Shown piece after piece: positions 1-8,392 of a stretch of DNA of 64,000 nt. The first letter of the stretch is position 1, and the number at the start of each line of letters is the position of its first letter. This DNA is from Candidatus Eremiobacteraceae bacterium. GTDB lineage: Bacteria; Vulcanimicrobiota; Vulcanimicrobiia; Eremiobacterales; Eremiobacteraceae. Position numbers and translations under genes: made by a program. The DNA lies in the NCBI GenBank assembly GCA_035710745.1, contig DASTCX010000018.1, positions 196,001 through 260,000 of the forward strand, read 5' to 3'. The notes beneath the pieces are model-generated. The model had not been told where the DNA came from. It did no database searches and saw only the letters and a list, made by a program, of their open reading frames with translations.

Positions 1-162
1 TGCGTGAATTGAGTCAGAGTTGCTCTAACGCGCCCGACACACAGAGGCTAACGTCCGCCCGCTTGAAGTAAGCCGCTGCCCCTCGACGAGCCCGACAGAT
101 GAGCAACGTCCGTCGTCGTGTCAGGGACCGAGTATAGGTCCGCCCCGCGCATTTCGTGGGAC

Positions 163-191
163 TTTACCGCGCTGGCGACCTCGACTACAAT
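163..191 (+). promoter_or_regulatory. Possible sigma70-type promoter for the first operon
   Basis: TTTACC at 163-168 and TACAAT at 186-191 are separated by 17 bases, a reasonable -35/-10 pair. It lies about 70 bases upstream of the ATG at 263, so it would drive the two-gene operon of exported proteins. The -35 is weak and nothing else supports it. Bases 1-162 show no convincing gene. Confidence 0.35.
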
Positions 192-262
192 GAGGCCGAG
201 CGAATCGACTCAATCGGCCTGGAAAGGCCGATCTGGCCCTGCTCTTAGTGGGGGCTATTTCG

Positions 263-1561
263 ATGTCGAACATTCGGGTTTGGTTTCTAGTCGCGGTGCT
301 CGGACTGGCGTGCATCGCAGCAACTGCGCCGTACTTACCCCCGCCTACCGTTAGCGCGTTCGGTTCCCAAGTCTTCACGGTCAGCTGGTTACAATCTCCG
401 GCCCCAAATCCCAGCCAGGCTTCGGAGTGGAGCCCAATCGTCTCGTGCGGGCAGTCCAATTCGGCACCCACGTTGATGTACGCGGACGATCCCGAAACAT
501 GGGATACAGTTCCCGGCGACAATTCATGGGACTACAAGAACCCCAACACTCCGCAGCCCAGCACCGTCAATAACCTCTTGCTGGAGCAAGGCTCGCTTGG
601 AGACGGCGCGGCTGGTTATATCTACTTCTACTTCGATAACAAACTCGGAGTCACGGCGCGCCTTTACATCGGGGGTGTCGGTCCAGCCTCCTTGAAGTAT
701 ATGGTGTCGGAGACAACCGGACCTGACTCCGATACGCTTAGCAGAGACGGGGCCATGCAGACCGCGGCATTCTTATCAAATCTCGTGCCCGGCAACGGTC
801 TCCAGCAGAAAACGCTCGGTCCGCCAAGCGTCACCGGTCTACCGACGCAGATTGTCAGCTATTCGGTCAGCAACAATACACTTATACAAGGCGAAATGTT
901 CGTCACAGGACTCACGGCGGCGGCGACGTTCGATGTCTATGCTGACGACTGCACCGGGACTCCGTGTCCGAGCACTCACAACAAAAACCTGACGGGCGAT
1001 TCGCACATGCGTCGGGGGAATTTTGCCAACGCGGAATACGATCTCGACCATAACGATACGACGTCGATTGAGACAACCGGCGGATTCGCCTGGTACGACG
1101 TGGTCGGGCCGAATAGTTGCGTCGGCGCGATAAATGGGGTAGACCCATTCGGACAGTACACCCCAAGAAACACCGGCGATTACGGCGTTCCGATAATCAT
1201 CACGGGCACACCGTCAACCACGCAGTATTGGTTTCTCATGGGCTCTCCGGCCGGAATGGCACCCGGGACCCCTGACGCCTTCTCGGTTTACGTCAGCGGG
1301 CTGACCGATCCGGCCACAGGCGTCGACGTCACGGGCGCGTGGGCCGTCGCGTTCCCAACGTCCAATCCCCCGACCCCCTCGCCTCAGCCTACCGACACGC
1401 CGCTCATATGTTGCGCGCAGTCAGCGGTCCTGGGAACCAGCGCAACACTTCCGCGAACGATAGAATGGATTCCGTCCGGTGGAGAAGCCCTACCGGCGCG
1501 ATTCTGGTACAACGTTCCAGTTCCTAAAAAGAACATACGAGTCCAGAGGTCGCACAGATGA
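263..1561 (+). CDS. Exported protein of unknown function
   Basis: A 432-residue protein with one N-terminal hydrophobic segment (VWFLVAVLGLACIAATAPYL) that reads as a signal peptide or anchor. The rest is rich in Gly, Thr, Asn and Pro, typical of a beta-rich extracytoplasmic protein, with a PTSNPPTPSPQP linker near residues 370-380. No known domain is recognised. ATG 263 is preferred over an in-frame GTG at 248 because GGGGG lies 8 bases upstream. The stop overlaps the next start as ATGA, so the two genes are translationally coupled. Confidence 0.75.
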   Translation: MSNIRVWFLVAVLGLACIAATAPYLPPPTVSAFGSQVFTVSWLQSPAPNPSQASEWSPIVSCGQSNSAPTLMYADDPETWDTVPGDNSWDYKNPNTPQPSTVNNLLLEQGSLGDGAAGYIYFYFDNKLGVTARLYIGGVGPASLKYMVSETTGPDSDTLSRDGAMQTAAFLSNLVPGNGLQQKTLGPPSVTGLPTQIVSYSVSNNTLIQGEMFVTGLTAAATFDVYADDCTGTPCPSTHNKNLTGDSHMRRGNFANAEYDLDHNDTTSIETTGGFAWYDVVGPNSCVGAINGVDPFGQYTPRNTGDYGVPIIITGTPSTTQYWFLMGSPAGMAPGTPDAFSVYVSGLTDPATGVDVTGAWAVAFPTSNPPTPSPQPTDTPLICCAQSAVLGTSATLPRTIEWIPSGGEALPARFWYNVPVPKKNIRVQRSHR

Positions 1562-2403
1562 AAGTAAGGACTATCCAAGCGGTTGTCGTGATCATCGCCA
1601 CTATCGCCGTTGTCGCCGTCGTCGCGACATCGGCGGTCGTCATGGCACACCGAAGCGCCGCCGAAAGCCCATCGACACCGCAGCGCCAATACGAGCAATC
1701 GCTGGACCAACAGCTCAGATGGAACAGTGATTTTAGGGCCAATTACGCGATCCACGTCAGGATGATGGACTTGTTCGACCGTTTTCCGACTTTCGATCGC
1801 GCCAACTTCGGCCCGGGCGTTCGAGTTGTTTATTGGCGGTCGGTCAAATGGGTTATCAAGTCCGTTTACCAGGACCAAAACGGCAATCAGATCGTACACC
1901 TATCGTACGGCGGTGGCCCTGGCATAGACGAAGACTACACAGCGAGGTTGGTCAATGGTCGATACGACGGGCATCTAAAGGTCGACTGGGCGTCGCTCGC
2001 TCGAGACCCAAGATTCGCCGACGGCTTCGCCCCTTGGAACTCACTGCACTTTGTCTGTCGCGACGTACGTTCGAACGGATCGACCCTGGCGGTTGCTCCT
2101 CTCGGTCCCGGTGGTCCAACCATTACGAAAGCCCAGCTATCCGAAGCAACCGAAGGTGTATCGGACCTCGCTGGGACGTCCGTTGGTTGCTACAAATTCG
2201 CGGGAAGGACCCTCGTCGGGTTCTCACACGAAACCACCGGCGTACTTTTCCAAATGTCGAATGGTATGCTCGTACCGCTTGTCAGAGGCAACATAGCGTT
2301 GTCAGATTCACGCGGCAGTTTTCTGGTCGTCGCCGTTAGCTCGGGGTACACCGAAAACGACTTACAGCAAACCGATTATCTCGAAGCGTTCGCGCCTCGT
2401 TAG
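1558..2403 (+). CDS. Membrane-anchored protein of unknown function
   Basis: 281 residues. An alanine/valine-rich transmembrane helix at residues 5-29 is followed by a soluble domain with no family I recognise, so a single-pass protein facing the outside is likely. It starts inside the stop codon of the upstream exported-protein gene (ATGA overlap), so both products are probably made together. The C-terminal half alternates short hydrophobic strands and turns (for example VSDLAGTSVGCYKFAGRTLVGFS), which suggests a beta fold. Confidence 0.75.
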   Translation: MKVRTIQAVVVIIATIAVVAVVATSAVVMAHRSAAESPSTPQRQYEQSLDQQLRWNSDFRANYAIHVRMMDLFDRFPTFDRANFGPGVRVVYWRSVKWVIKSVYQDQNGNQIVHLSYGGGPGIDEDYTARLVNGRYDGHLKVDWASLARDPRFADGFAPWNSLHFVCRDVRSNGSTLAVAPLGPGGPTITKAQLSEATEGVSDLAGTSVGCYKFAGRTLVGFSHETTGVLFQMSNGMLVPLVRGNIALSDSRGSFLVVAVSSGYTENDLQQTDYLEAFAPR

Positions 2404-2644
2404 CTAGACGCGTCCATCGCATGGCGCGTAGCGTCGCCCATCTTGGAAGCGGACTCCGTTTTTCGATGACCCGTATGTCCGCGCGATCGTACGAGCCTAC
2501 TCATGGCGAAGAATGCCCCCCGCTCGAGTCTTGCGTCGCGAATCGCATGTGGGAGTCGTGGATGCTCAAGGACTTTGCGGACGCCCCCGACCAGTCCCAG
2601 TCCGACTAAGGGTCGTTGTATGGCCCCAATAAGCTTGCTTAGGA

Positions 2645-2970
2645 ATGAGCGATAGGAAGCGTCTCGCCGTCGCTCGCTGCGTCGCCGGACTACGGTTGCC
2701 TCGCCAGATTGTCGCAAACGCCTCGGCCGCGTCACGTCTTTCGGAGCGCGAGTCGGCGACGAGCGGCGTACCGAGTCGCCCTTCCTCACCGTCGCGGAGA
2801 CGGCGGCCTGCCTCAAAGTGTCGCGGCAGACCGTGCGCAACCTCATCGAGCTGGGCCTTCTTCCGGTCGTCCGACTCTCGCCGCTGGGCAGACGCATACT
2901 AACGAAGAAACTCGACGAAATGGCCGCGGGCGGCTCGCTCGGGATGCTCGCACCGCGAGTCGATGATTGA
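2645..2970 (+). pseudogene. Broken excisionase/MerR-like HTH gene (frameshift)
   Basis: From about 2770 to the TGA at 2968-2970 the frame encodes a classic helix-turn-helix of the excisionase type: FLTVAETAACLKVSRQTV, then NLIELGLLPVVR and a RRILTKKLDE tail. That frame has no ATG, GTG or TTG start upstream and closes at a TAG at 2653. A start with a plausible N-terminus (MSDRKRLAVARC) lies in another frame at 2645. The simplest reading is one small HTH protein split by a frameshift near 2750-2770. A sequencing error cannot be excluded. Confidence 0.5.
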
Positions 2971-3023
2971 CGGTTTGACCTTCGGATTAACTTGGAACAA
3001 GCACGACCTTACGCGCAGCCGCG

Positions 3024-3078
3024 TCACCACAATAGCCCAATTGTGGTGAGTGGGGCCTGGTGTCTGGAATTGTGGTGA
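3024..3078. repeat. TCACCAC/GTGGTGA repeat cluster, left copy
   Basis: TCACCAC at 3024-3030 and GTGGTGA at 3043-3049 form a 10-bp perfect inverted repeat (TCACCACAAT / ATTGTGGTGA, 6-base spacer). A third copy, ATTGTGGTGA, ends at 3078. The cluster begins with GCCGCGTCACCAC, the same 13 bases that open the second cluster at 38962-38974. It lies directly against the GTG start at 3079. It may be a regulator-binding array or the end of a transposable element. Confidence 0.6.
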
Positions 3079-4311
3079 GTGACCTTCGCGCCCAAGGGTC
3101 GAACGCTGGTCCGCAGAACCGCATCGCAAGTGAAAAATCGGGATGCGAATCTCGCGGTCGTGGCGGGGGCTGTGACCTTAGCCCTTGCCGTCTTGCCGAT
3201 GGCCTGGATTCTGCTGGAGAAAGTCCTTGGACTTGAGCCGCCGGACGTCGCGGAGCTGGGGGCGATTGCTGGGGCGATATTCACCGCTGGTGGGCTGGTC
3301 ATCGCCATCGTATCGATCTACTCGATGATCAACGTTCAGAAAATCGCTCGCAACGAAGTGGACAGGCTGCTGGGAACGCTCAGTCGCCAGTTTGGCGAAC
3401 GCCTTCAAACTTACTTGCGGGCCTTCGACAGGTTTCTTGCAGCGCGCTCGGTATCGGAGCATCTGGGCTTCGACGACATGTCCGCCATCGAGCACCATAT
3501 CAGGAGGGCGCTCGAGATTGACAAGGAGTTGGTCGGCGCCCGGCGTTGGATCGGCGACATGTACTACACGATCGCTGGCTCGCAGTTCCTCGAGCAGCAT
3601 CGTGGAAGGACGATTACGAACCCTAGCGGCGCCACGGCCGCGAGTGCCGCCGCGGATGTATCGCGGGCGATCAACTGGCTTGTCGAAGCGAGAGCGTACG
3701 GCGATGGTGACGAGGTCGAAGCGACTGCTCGACTGGCCGAACTTTATGGTATGACCGGCGGCTTTGAGCGAGAAATGTTCTCGTGCGTCTCAAGCGTAGT
3801 GGCCTCAGGCAGGCCTCAGTCATTTGAGCACAATTCGAGCCGCGCATTCCTGGTTGCAGGATGCAAGGACGAAAAGTCGGTGCGTGATCTCGCGGAGTTG
3901 CTCGGCGCAACCTTCCCGTGGCGCCGCGAAGATCTTGACCGTGAATGGCAAGCGTTCGTTCATGGCGACCTGGCGATACACGGGGCGACCACGCCGGCCC
4001 CGACCATTTGGGTCCTTCCGCGAGGCCGGCGACGGCTTGATGATCCCAAAGGTCCGGGCGAGGTTCGACTGTTACCACACCGCGACGGTGTCGGCATTAG
4101 GGCGACGTGGGTGACGATGTTTCAAGTACCAGGCCAAAACGTTAGGCATGGCGGGATTCCGTCTATCTCCTACGACTCCAACGGAACGCCGACCGAGGCA
4201 CCAGAGCCGCCTCCGGCCGAAGAAGTCTTCTCAGAACTCCTCGATCGGTTCCATGTGATCGGTCGCTCGGAATCTTCCCGGTTCCCAGAGCGAGGAATCG
4301 AACTGGATTGA
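3079..4311 (+). CDS. Two-helix membrane protein with cytoplasmic helical domain
   Basis: Up to 410 residues. Hydrophobic helices at about 25-47 and 62-84 are followed by a long soluble part rich in amphipathic helices (RRWIGDMYYTIAGSQFLEQ, INWLVEARAYGDGDEVEATA, ARLAELYGMTGGFEREM) that looks TPR- or solenoid-like, then a Pro/Glu-rich tail. No family is recognised. The start is uncertain: GTG 3079 sits against the repeat cluster without a ribosome binding site, and GTG 3130 would keep both helices. The gene converges on the KAP NTPase gene. Confidence 0.7.
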   Translation: MTFAPKGRTLVRRTASQVKNRDANLAVVAGAVTLALAVLPMAWILLEKVLGLEPPDVAELGAIAGAIFTAGGLVIAIVSIYSMINVQKIARNEVDRLLGTLSRQFGERLQTYLRAFDRFLAARSVSEHLGFDDMSAIEHHIRRALEIDKELVGARRWIGDMYYTIAGSQFLEQHRGRTITNPSGATAASAAADVSRAINWLVEARAYGDGDEVEATARLAELYGMTGGFEREMFSCVSSVVASGRPQSFEHNSSRAFLVAGCKDEKSVRDLAELLGATFPWRREDLDREWQAFVHGDLAIHGATTPAPTIWVLPRGRRRLDDPKGPGEVRLLPHRDGVGIRATWVTMFQVPGQNVRHGGIPSISYDSNGTPTEAPEPPPAEEVFSELLDRFHVIGRSESSRFPERGIELD

Positions 4312-4542
4312 TAGGTGCGTCATGCCGGGGCGGCATCCTCATGATTCGGATGTTCCCGAGCAGACGTCAGTCTTGCTGAGACCGACTGGCTGAGCGGCTT
4401 GTCGACACCTAAGCCGACCCTCGATTCCGGCCGAGACAGTCATGGGCATGAAACGAGACCTGCGAAGGCCTCCTTACTGGCGCGCGGCTGGCGATGGCGG
4501 CCGCGTCCGTTTGATCGTAAGTCTTCCCTCTCGAGGCGCTGG

Positions 4543-6270
4543 TCAGGCGGGCGGTCTTTCCGTTCTTCTGGCGCTCGATCGTTCTTCCAATATATCCGAC
4601 CCGAACCTCGCCCGAGCTTCGGGTTCGTCTGCCGACGACGTTTCGCGCGGGGGCGCCGCTTCAACCAGCGCGATGAGGCGTTCCGCGGTCAGATCGTAGA
4701 CCGGACTGGCGCCAGCGTGAAGCAGGTCAAATAGTCCAGGGTGGGACGCCCAGATATCCATGCCCTCGCCGAGACGCAGCATGGATTCGGCCGATTCCGG
4801 GTGCGCCGCGAACTCCTGCGCGAACGTCGGCCATTGGATCTGGAGTGCGAGCCACTTCGCAAGCACTCTGGGATGTATGTTGGAGCCCGACGGAACGCGC
4901 GCTTCGAGAAGCCCCGTTTTCTCGGCGACGAGGATGTACAGGCGATACAAATTCACGAGTTGTTTGAGCTTTCGGGGATTCGAATCGAGGAGTCGTGCGA
5001 GCAGAAGTATGAACTCGCGATCCTCCGACAAGTCTCGGTGCGGCGAGTTGGCGGCGCTGTGCGTCGGTTCGTTCGACTTTCCGACGCCGAAGTGGAGGGT
5101 CTGCAGCAAATGTCCGAGATCAGCGGTCTTGGGCGTCGGCACCTGGAACGGGGCTTGGACAAATTTGTCGACGAACGCGTAACCAAACCGAAGGGCGACA
5201 TCGGTCGCGTCTACCGGAGAGCGATACAGGTATTTTAGCTGCTGCTCATGTCGCGCGGCGAGCGCGGCGGAAACGATTGGGCGGTCGATCGCGACGACGA
5301 AGATCAGTCTTGACGTCCGCGACGGGTCGGCGGAGTCTGCGGTGCTTAGAAGATTCAGAGCGTGCACGATGTCCGCGATCTCGTCCGGAGCGCAACGATC
5401 GATGTCGTCGACGAATACGTAGACGCGTTCGTCTTTGCCGACGTAGGCGTCGAGAATTCGCCCGAAGTCGCGTCTGAACGTTTCGACGAAGGTTTCGCGT
5501 GAACGATAACGTGGATCCGACAAATAATCTTTCAAGTCGCTTTCGAAGGGGTTCCCCAAGAGGAACGTCGTGGCGCGCAGGGCGGCGAGCGCGACAATCG
5601 CGATGGCGAACGCTCCGGCGCTCGTCGCCAGGAACTCGAGCAACGATTGTGGTCCACCGGAAAATGCTTTCGCTACCAGGTGGCCGGACAGGAGCGTGGC
5701 GATGAATTGTGGCCCCTGCGTCCAGAGGGCGTACGCTTCGACGAAGAGCGCCGTGACGAAGACTGCGATCGAGACCAAGAACGCTCCCAAGCGCGGAAGC
5801 GCGCGCCAGAAGTCGTAGCGCATGAAGAAGAGCCGGACGTTCGCTGCAATTCGCCGACCGACATCGAGGTCATTTGCGAGTTCGCGCATCAGCTGGAGGG
5901 CGAAGCTTGCCCAAAACGATTCGCCGACGCCGTGCAACCATGGGTCGAACCATGCGGTCCGACGACCGGAGCGCTTGAGAGCGTCGCGGAGCTGCACGGC
6001 GAACGACGACTTGCCCGAGCCCCAGCGGCCCTCCAACGACAGCGTCAACGGTGCCTTCGTTTCCGGCGCCGAGAGAAATTCGGCCACAGCCTGGACGTAT
6101 GGGCTGAACCCGAGCGCGTCGGTCGTCGCGACGGCGTCGCCCACGGCGGCCGCCCGGTTTCGCCTGGTCGTATCGCGGTTCAACGGTAAATACCAAGAGA
6201 ACGTGCTTCGCGCTTCGTGAACGTCGCCTCCAAGGACACATCCGGCGGCGATAGAACGGTTTCCCGTCAT
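4543..6270 (-). CDS. KAP family P-loop NTPase, membrane-associated
   Basis: 575 residues from ATG 6270. Walker A is GRWGSGKSS at about 81-89 and Walker B with the KAP signature is YVFVDDIDRC at about 284-293. Between them lie two hydrophobic segments (AFLVSIAVFVTALFVEAYAL and SAGAFAIAIVALAALRATTF), the membrane insertion typical of KAP NTPases. The family hydrolyses NTP at the inner face of the membrane and includes QatA of the Qat anti-phage system. The ORF extends upstream to 6531, but that part overlaps an opposing gene. GTG near residue 43, just before GDAVATTDALGFSPY, is another possible start. Neighbours (QueC paralogue, OGG glycosylase) suggest a defence role. Confidence 0.9.
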   Translation of the reverse strand: MTGNRSIAAGCVLGGDVHEARSTFSWYLPLNRDTTRRNRAAAVGDAVATTDALGFSPYVQAVAEFLSAPETKAPLTLSLEGRWGSGKSSFAVQLRDALKRSGRRTAWFDPWLHGVGESFWASFALQLMRELANDLDVGRRIAANVRLFFMRYDFWRALPRLGAFLVSIAVFVTALFVEAYALWTQGPQFIATLLSGHLVAKAFSGGPQSLLEFLATSAGAFAIAIVALAALRATTFLLGNPFESDLKDYLSDPRYRSRETFVETFRRDFGRILDAYVGKDERVYVFVDDIDRCAPDEIADIVHALNLLSTADSADPSRTSRLIFVVAIDRPIVSAALAARHEQQLKYLYRSPVDATDVALRFGYAFVDKFVQAPFQVPTPKTADLGHLLQTLHFGVGKSNEPTHSAANSPHRDLSEDREFILLLARLLDSNPRKLKQLVNLYRLYILVAEKTGLLEARVPSGSNIHPRVLAKWLALQIQWPTFAQEFAAHPESAESMLRLGEGMDIWASHPGLFDLLHAGASPVYDLTAERLIALVEAAPPRETSSADEPEARARFGSDILEERSSARRTERPPA

Positions 6271-6577
6271 GTCAGGCGGCGGTTTTGAATCAAACGACGG
6301 ATCGGGCGAGGTCAACTGCGACATCGTCGCGGACTTCGTCTTGCAGAATCCGGACGTCAGTGTCCTCAGACGCCTCAAGCAAGGGGACGATCTTCGCGTC
6401 ACCCTCATAGGTTCGTCCCCGGTCGTCGTTTCCGGAAAAGACGTGGTCGGCAGCTTGCTCATAGCCGAGGCGGCGGCGCTCATCCGCTGCATCCGCGAGG
6501 GCCACGCATATCGCGCGCTCATCACCGCCATCGACGTGCGAAAATCCGAGTGCCACGTACAGATACGACCGCGCTGA
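6269..6577 (+). CDS. Small conserved-looking protein, first gene of the QueC island
   Basis: 102 residues. After a Gly-rich start (MSGGGFESNDGSGE) comes a compact alternating strand/helix domain: LRRLKQGDDLRVTLIG, VVVSGKDVVGSLLIAEAAAL, IRCIREGHAYRALITAID, ending HVQIRPR. It looks like a small beta-barrel; I cannot name the family. Its stop lies 28 bases inside the PfkB-fusion gene, indicating coupling. Its ATG shares bases with the opposing KAP ATG (CATG at 6268-6271), so at least one of the two starts may be mis-set. Confidence 0.65.
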   Translation: MSGGGFESNDGSGEVNCDIVADFVLQNPDVSVLRRLKQGDDLRVTLIGSSPVVVSGKDVVGSLLIAEAAALIRCIREGHAYRALITAIDVRKSECHVQIRPR

Positions 6578-7791
6578 CGATCGTCGGCGGAGCATACCGC
6601 GAGGTGTGCATGCGTCCGCAGCGCGACACGTTGATGGGATCCGGAGTCCGTGCGGCGGGCGTCATGCGCTTCTCGGACGACGTGCGCGTCACGCTTCGCA
6701 CGCGCGCGAAGCGTAAAGACGAAGAAACCATCCGGAAGAAGATCGGCAATGCCGCGCTCGCGCGCGAAGACACCGCCCAGACGATTGCCTTCGACTACGT
6801 GACGCCCCTAAGCGTGCCGGTCATATCACCGCGGGTCGACACGATTGACTCCGTGCCGGTGCGCGTCGAGGCCGGGAACGCGCTCGTGTTCGGCATGCTT
6901 GACTGCGACGTCAATGTGCAGGCCGATCGGGTCGTGTTCGATCCGCAATCTCCTGCAGCCCCGAAGTTCTTTAAGGCGAACGGTAGTCGGGCGCGTGAGC
7001 TGGTCGTTGTCCTAAACGAAGCCGAAGCGCGGCGGTTGGCCGGCGAGAACGATCTGGAGGCGGCAGCGAAAATGATTCTGTCGAAAGACGATGCTGCCGC
7101 GGTCGTGGTCAAACGTGGATTCAGAGGTGCGGACGTCTATGTTTCAGGAGGCGCTTGCCACCACGTTTCTGCGTTCGAGACCGCGATGGTCTTTCCAATC
7201 GGCTCAGGAGACGTATTCAGCGCAGCCTTGGCGTACCAGAGCTTGGTCAAGGGTTCGGATCTGGTCCGTTCAGTCGAGTTTGCGGCGCGCACGGTCGCCA
7301 AATATTTCGACAACGGCGGTTTTCTGGACATTGCCATCGACGAAATGTCGGAACACAAGCCGCTTGAATTTCGCGGTGGAATCGTCTACCTCGCGGGCCC
7401 GTTTTTCTCGGTGCCGGAAGAGTGGATGGTTTCCGAAGTGCGGCGGTGGTTGATGGGATCAGGCCTCGAAGTAAAGTCGCCCTTGCATGACGTGGGGCGC
7501 GGCGGCGACGAAGTCGCGGCGAAGGACCTCGCCATGCTCGATGAATGCGATCGCGTCTTCGCCATCCTCGACAACATCGATCCCGGAACCGTTTATGAAA
7601 TTGGATACGCGCAGAAGGCTGGAATACCCGTCGTCGGCGTTTACACTGCCGGGAAGCCCGGCGACAGGTCGAGCCGGCTCGAGACCCCCGACGAAAGGCT
7701 AAAGATGGTCGTCGGCGACGCGAAGAATACGTACGTGTACGCCGACCTGGCGGCGGCGCTCGCCAAGGTGTGTTGTGTCTCCAAGGCCTGA
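6550..7791 (+). CDS. PfkB-family nucleoside/sugar kinase fused to nucleoside 2-deoxyribosyltransferase
   Basis: 413 residues from GTG 6550. Residues about 8-262 are a PfkB/ribokinase domain: IVGGAYREVC near the start, VVFDPQSP, VVLNEAEARRLAG, and the catalytic FPIGSGDVF at 215-223 (Asp221 as base). Residues about 276-405 are a nucleoside 2-deoxyribosyltransferase: VYLAGPFFSVPEE, DECDRVFAILDNIDPGT and catalytic Glu350 in GTVYEIGYA. The first domain should phosphorylate a sugar or nucleoside and the second cleave or exchange N-glycosidic bonds. Genes overlap on both sides (28 and 17 bases), so it is in one operon with queC-like. It may handle the deazaguanine made next door (inference). Confidence 0.9.
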   Translation: MPRTDTTALTIVGGAYREVCMRPQRDTLMGSGVRAAGVMRFSDDVRVTLRTRAKRKDEETIRKKIGNAALAREDTAQTIAFDYVTPLSVPVISPRVDTIDSVPVRVEAGNALVFGMLDCDVNVQADRVVFDPQSPAAPKFFKANGSRARELVVVLNEAEARRLAGENDLEAAAKMILSKDDAAAVVVKRGFRGADVYVSGGACHHVSAFETAMVFPIGSGDVFSAALAYQSLVKGSDLVRSVEFAARTVAKYFDNGGFLDIAIDEMSEHKPLEFRGGIVYLAGPFFSVPEEWMVSEVRRWLMGSGLEVKSPLHDVGRGGDEVAAKDLAMLDECDRVFAILDNIDPGTVYEIGYAQKAGIPVVGVYTAGKPGDRSSRLETPDERLKMVVGDAKNTYVYADLAAALAKVCCVSKA

Positions 7792-8392
7792 CGGCGCCGT
7801 GCTCTTGTTGTCGGGCGGGATCGATTCGAGTGCGCTGGCCGTTTGGAAGCGCCCGAAGCTGGCGTTGACCGTCGACTATGGACAAAGATGCTTCCCGGGT
7901 GAACTGAGGGCAGCTCGGCAAGTAGCGGCGTTCCTGGGCCTGGAGCACGAGGTCGTGCGTTCGGATATGGCCAGGTTCGGTTCGGGCGACATGGACGGCT
8001 CCCCGCCGGCCGAGTGCGCGCCGGTGAACGAATGGTGGCCGTTTCGCAATCAGCTCCTCATCACGATGGCGGCCGTCGTCGCAATCAAACGCGCGTGCTC
8101 CGAAGTGATGATTGGATGCGTCGACGGCGACGGCAGGCACGTCGACGGATCGCCGCCGTTCATCGAGGCAATCGACGGTTTGGTCGGCATGCAGGAAGGA
8201 CAAGTCCGCGTGACCGCGCCGAGCATCGGGCTCTCCACCCTTGAGTTGCTGAAAGCGTCGCGCCCGCCCAATAACGTATTGCGGGCAATGTTTTCCTGTC
8301 ACAGGGCCGAGTATGCGTGCGGCGTTTGCGCGGGCTGCAGAAAGGCGATCGCGACGCTGACCTCATTCGAAAGCCTTGGCTCGCCCGCATAG
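7775..8392 (+). CDS. QueC paralogue (7-cyano-7-deazaguanine synthase family)
   Basis: 205 residues. The ATP-pyrophosphatase PP-loop SGGIDS is at 13-18, TVDYGQ at 32-37, WWPFRNQLL at 87-95, and the C-terminal zinc cysteines C175, C182, C185 and C188 match QueC. Canonical QueC turns carboxydeazaguanine plus ammonia and ATP into preQ0. Paralogues in defence loci (QatC, the type IV CBASS QueC) have other roles, reportedly including attachment of a deazaguanine to a protein. No queD, queE, queF or tgt lies in the window, so this is probably not housekeeping queuosine synthesis. It overlaps both neighbours by 17 bases. Confidence 0.92.
   Translation: MSPRPDGAVLLLSGGIDSSALAVWKRPKLALTVDYGQRCFPGELRAARQVAAFLGLEHEVVRSDMARFGSGDMDGSPPAECAPVNEWWPFRNQLLITMAAVVAIKRACSEVMIGCVDGDGRHVDGSPPFIEAIDGLVGMQEGQVRVTAPSIGLSTLELLKASRPPNNVLRAMFSCHRAEYACGVCAGCRKAIATLTSFESLGSPA

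Noticed and set aside
3-71. Possible C-terminal end of an upstream gene (frame to TAA at 69-71)
   Set aside because: Only 22 codons, with no recognisable pattern; cannot be told from chance.
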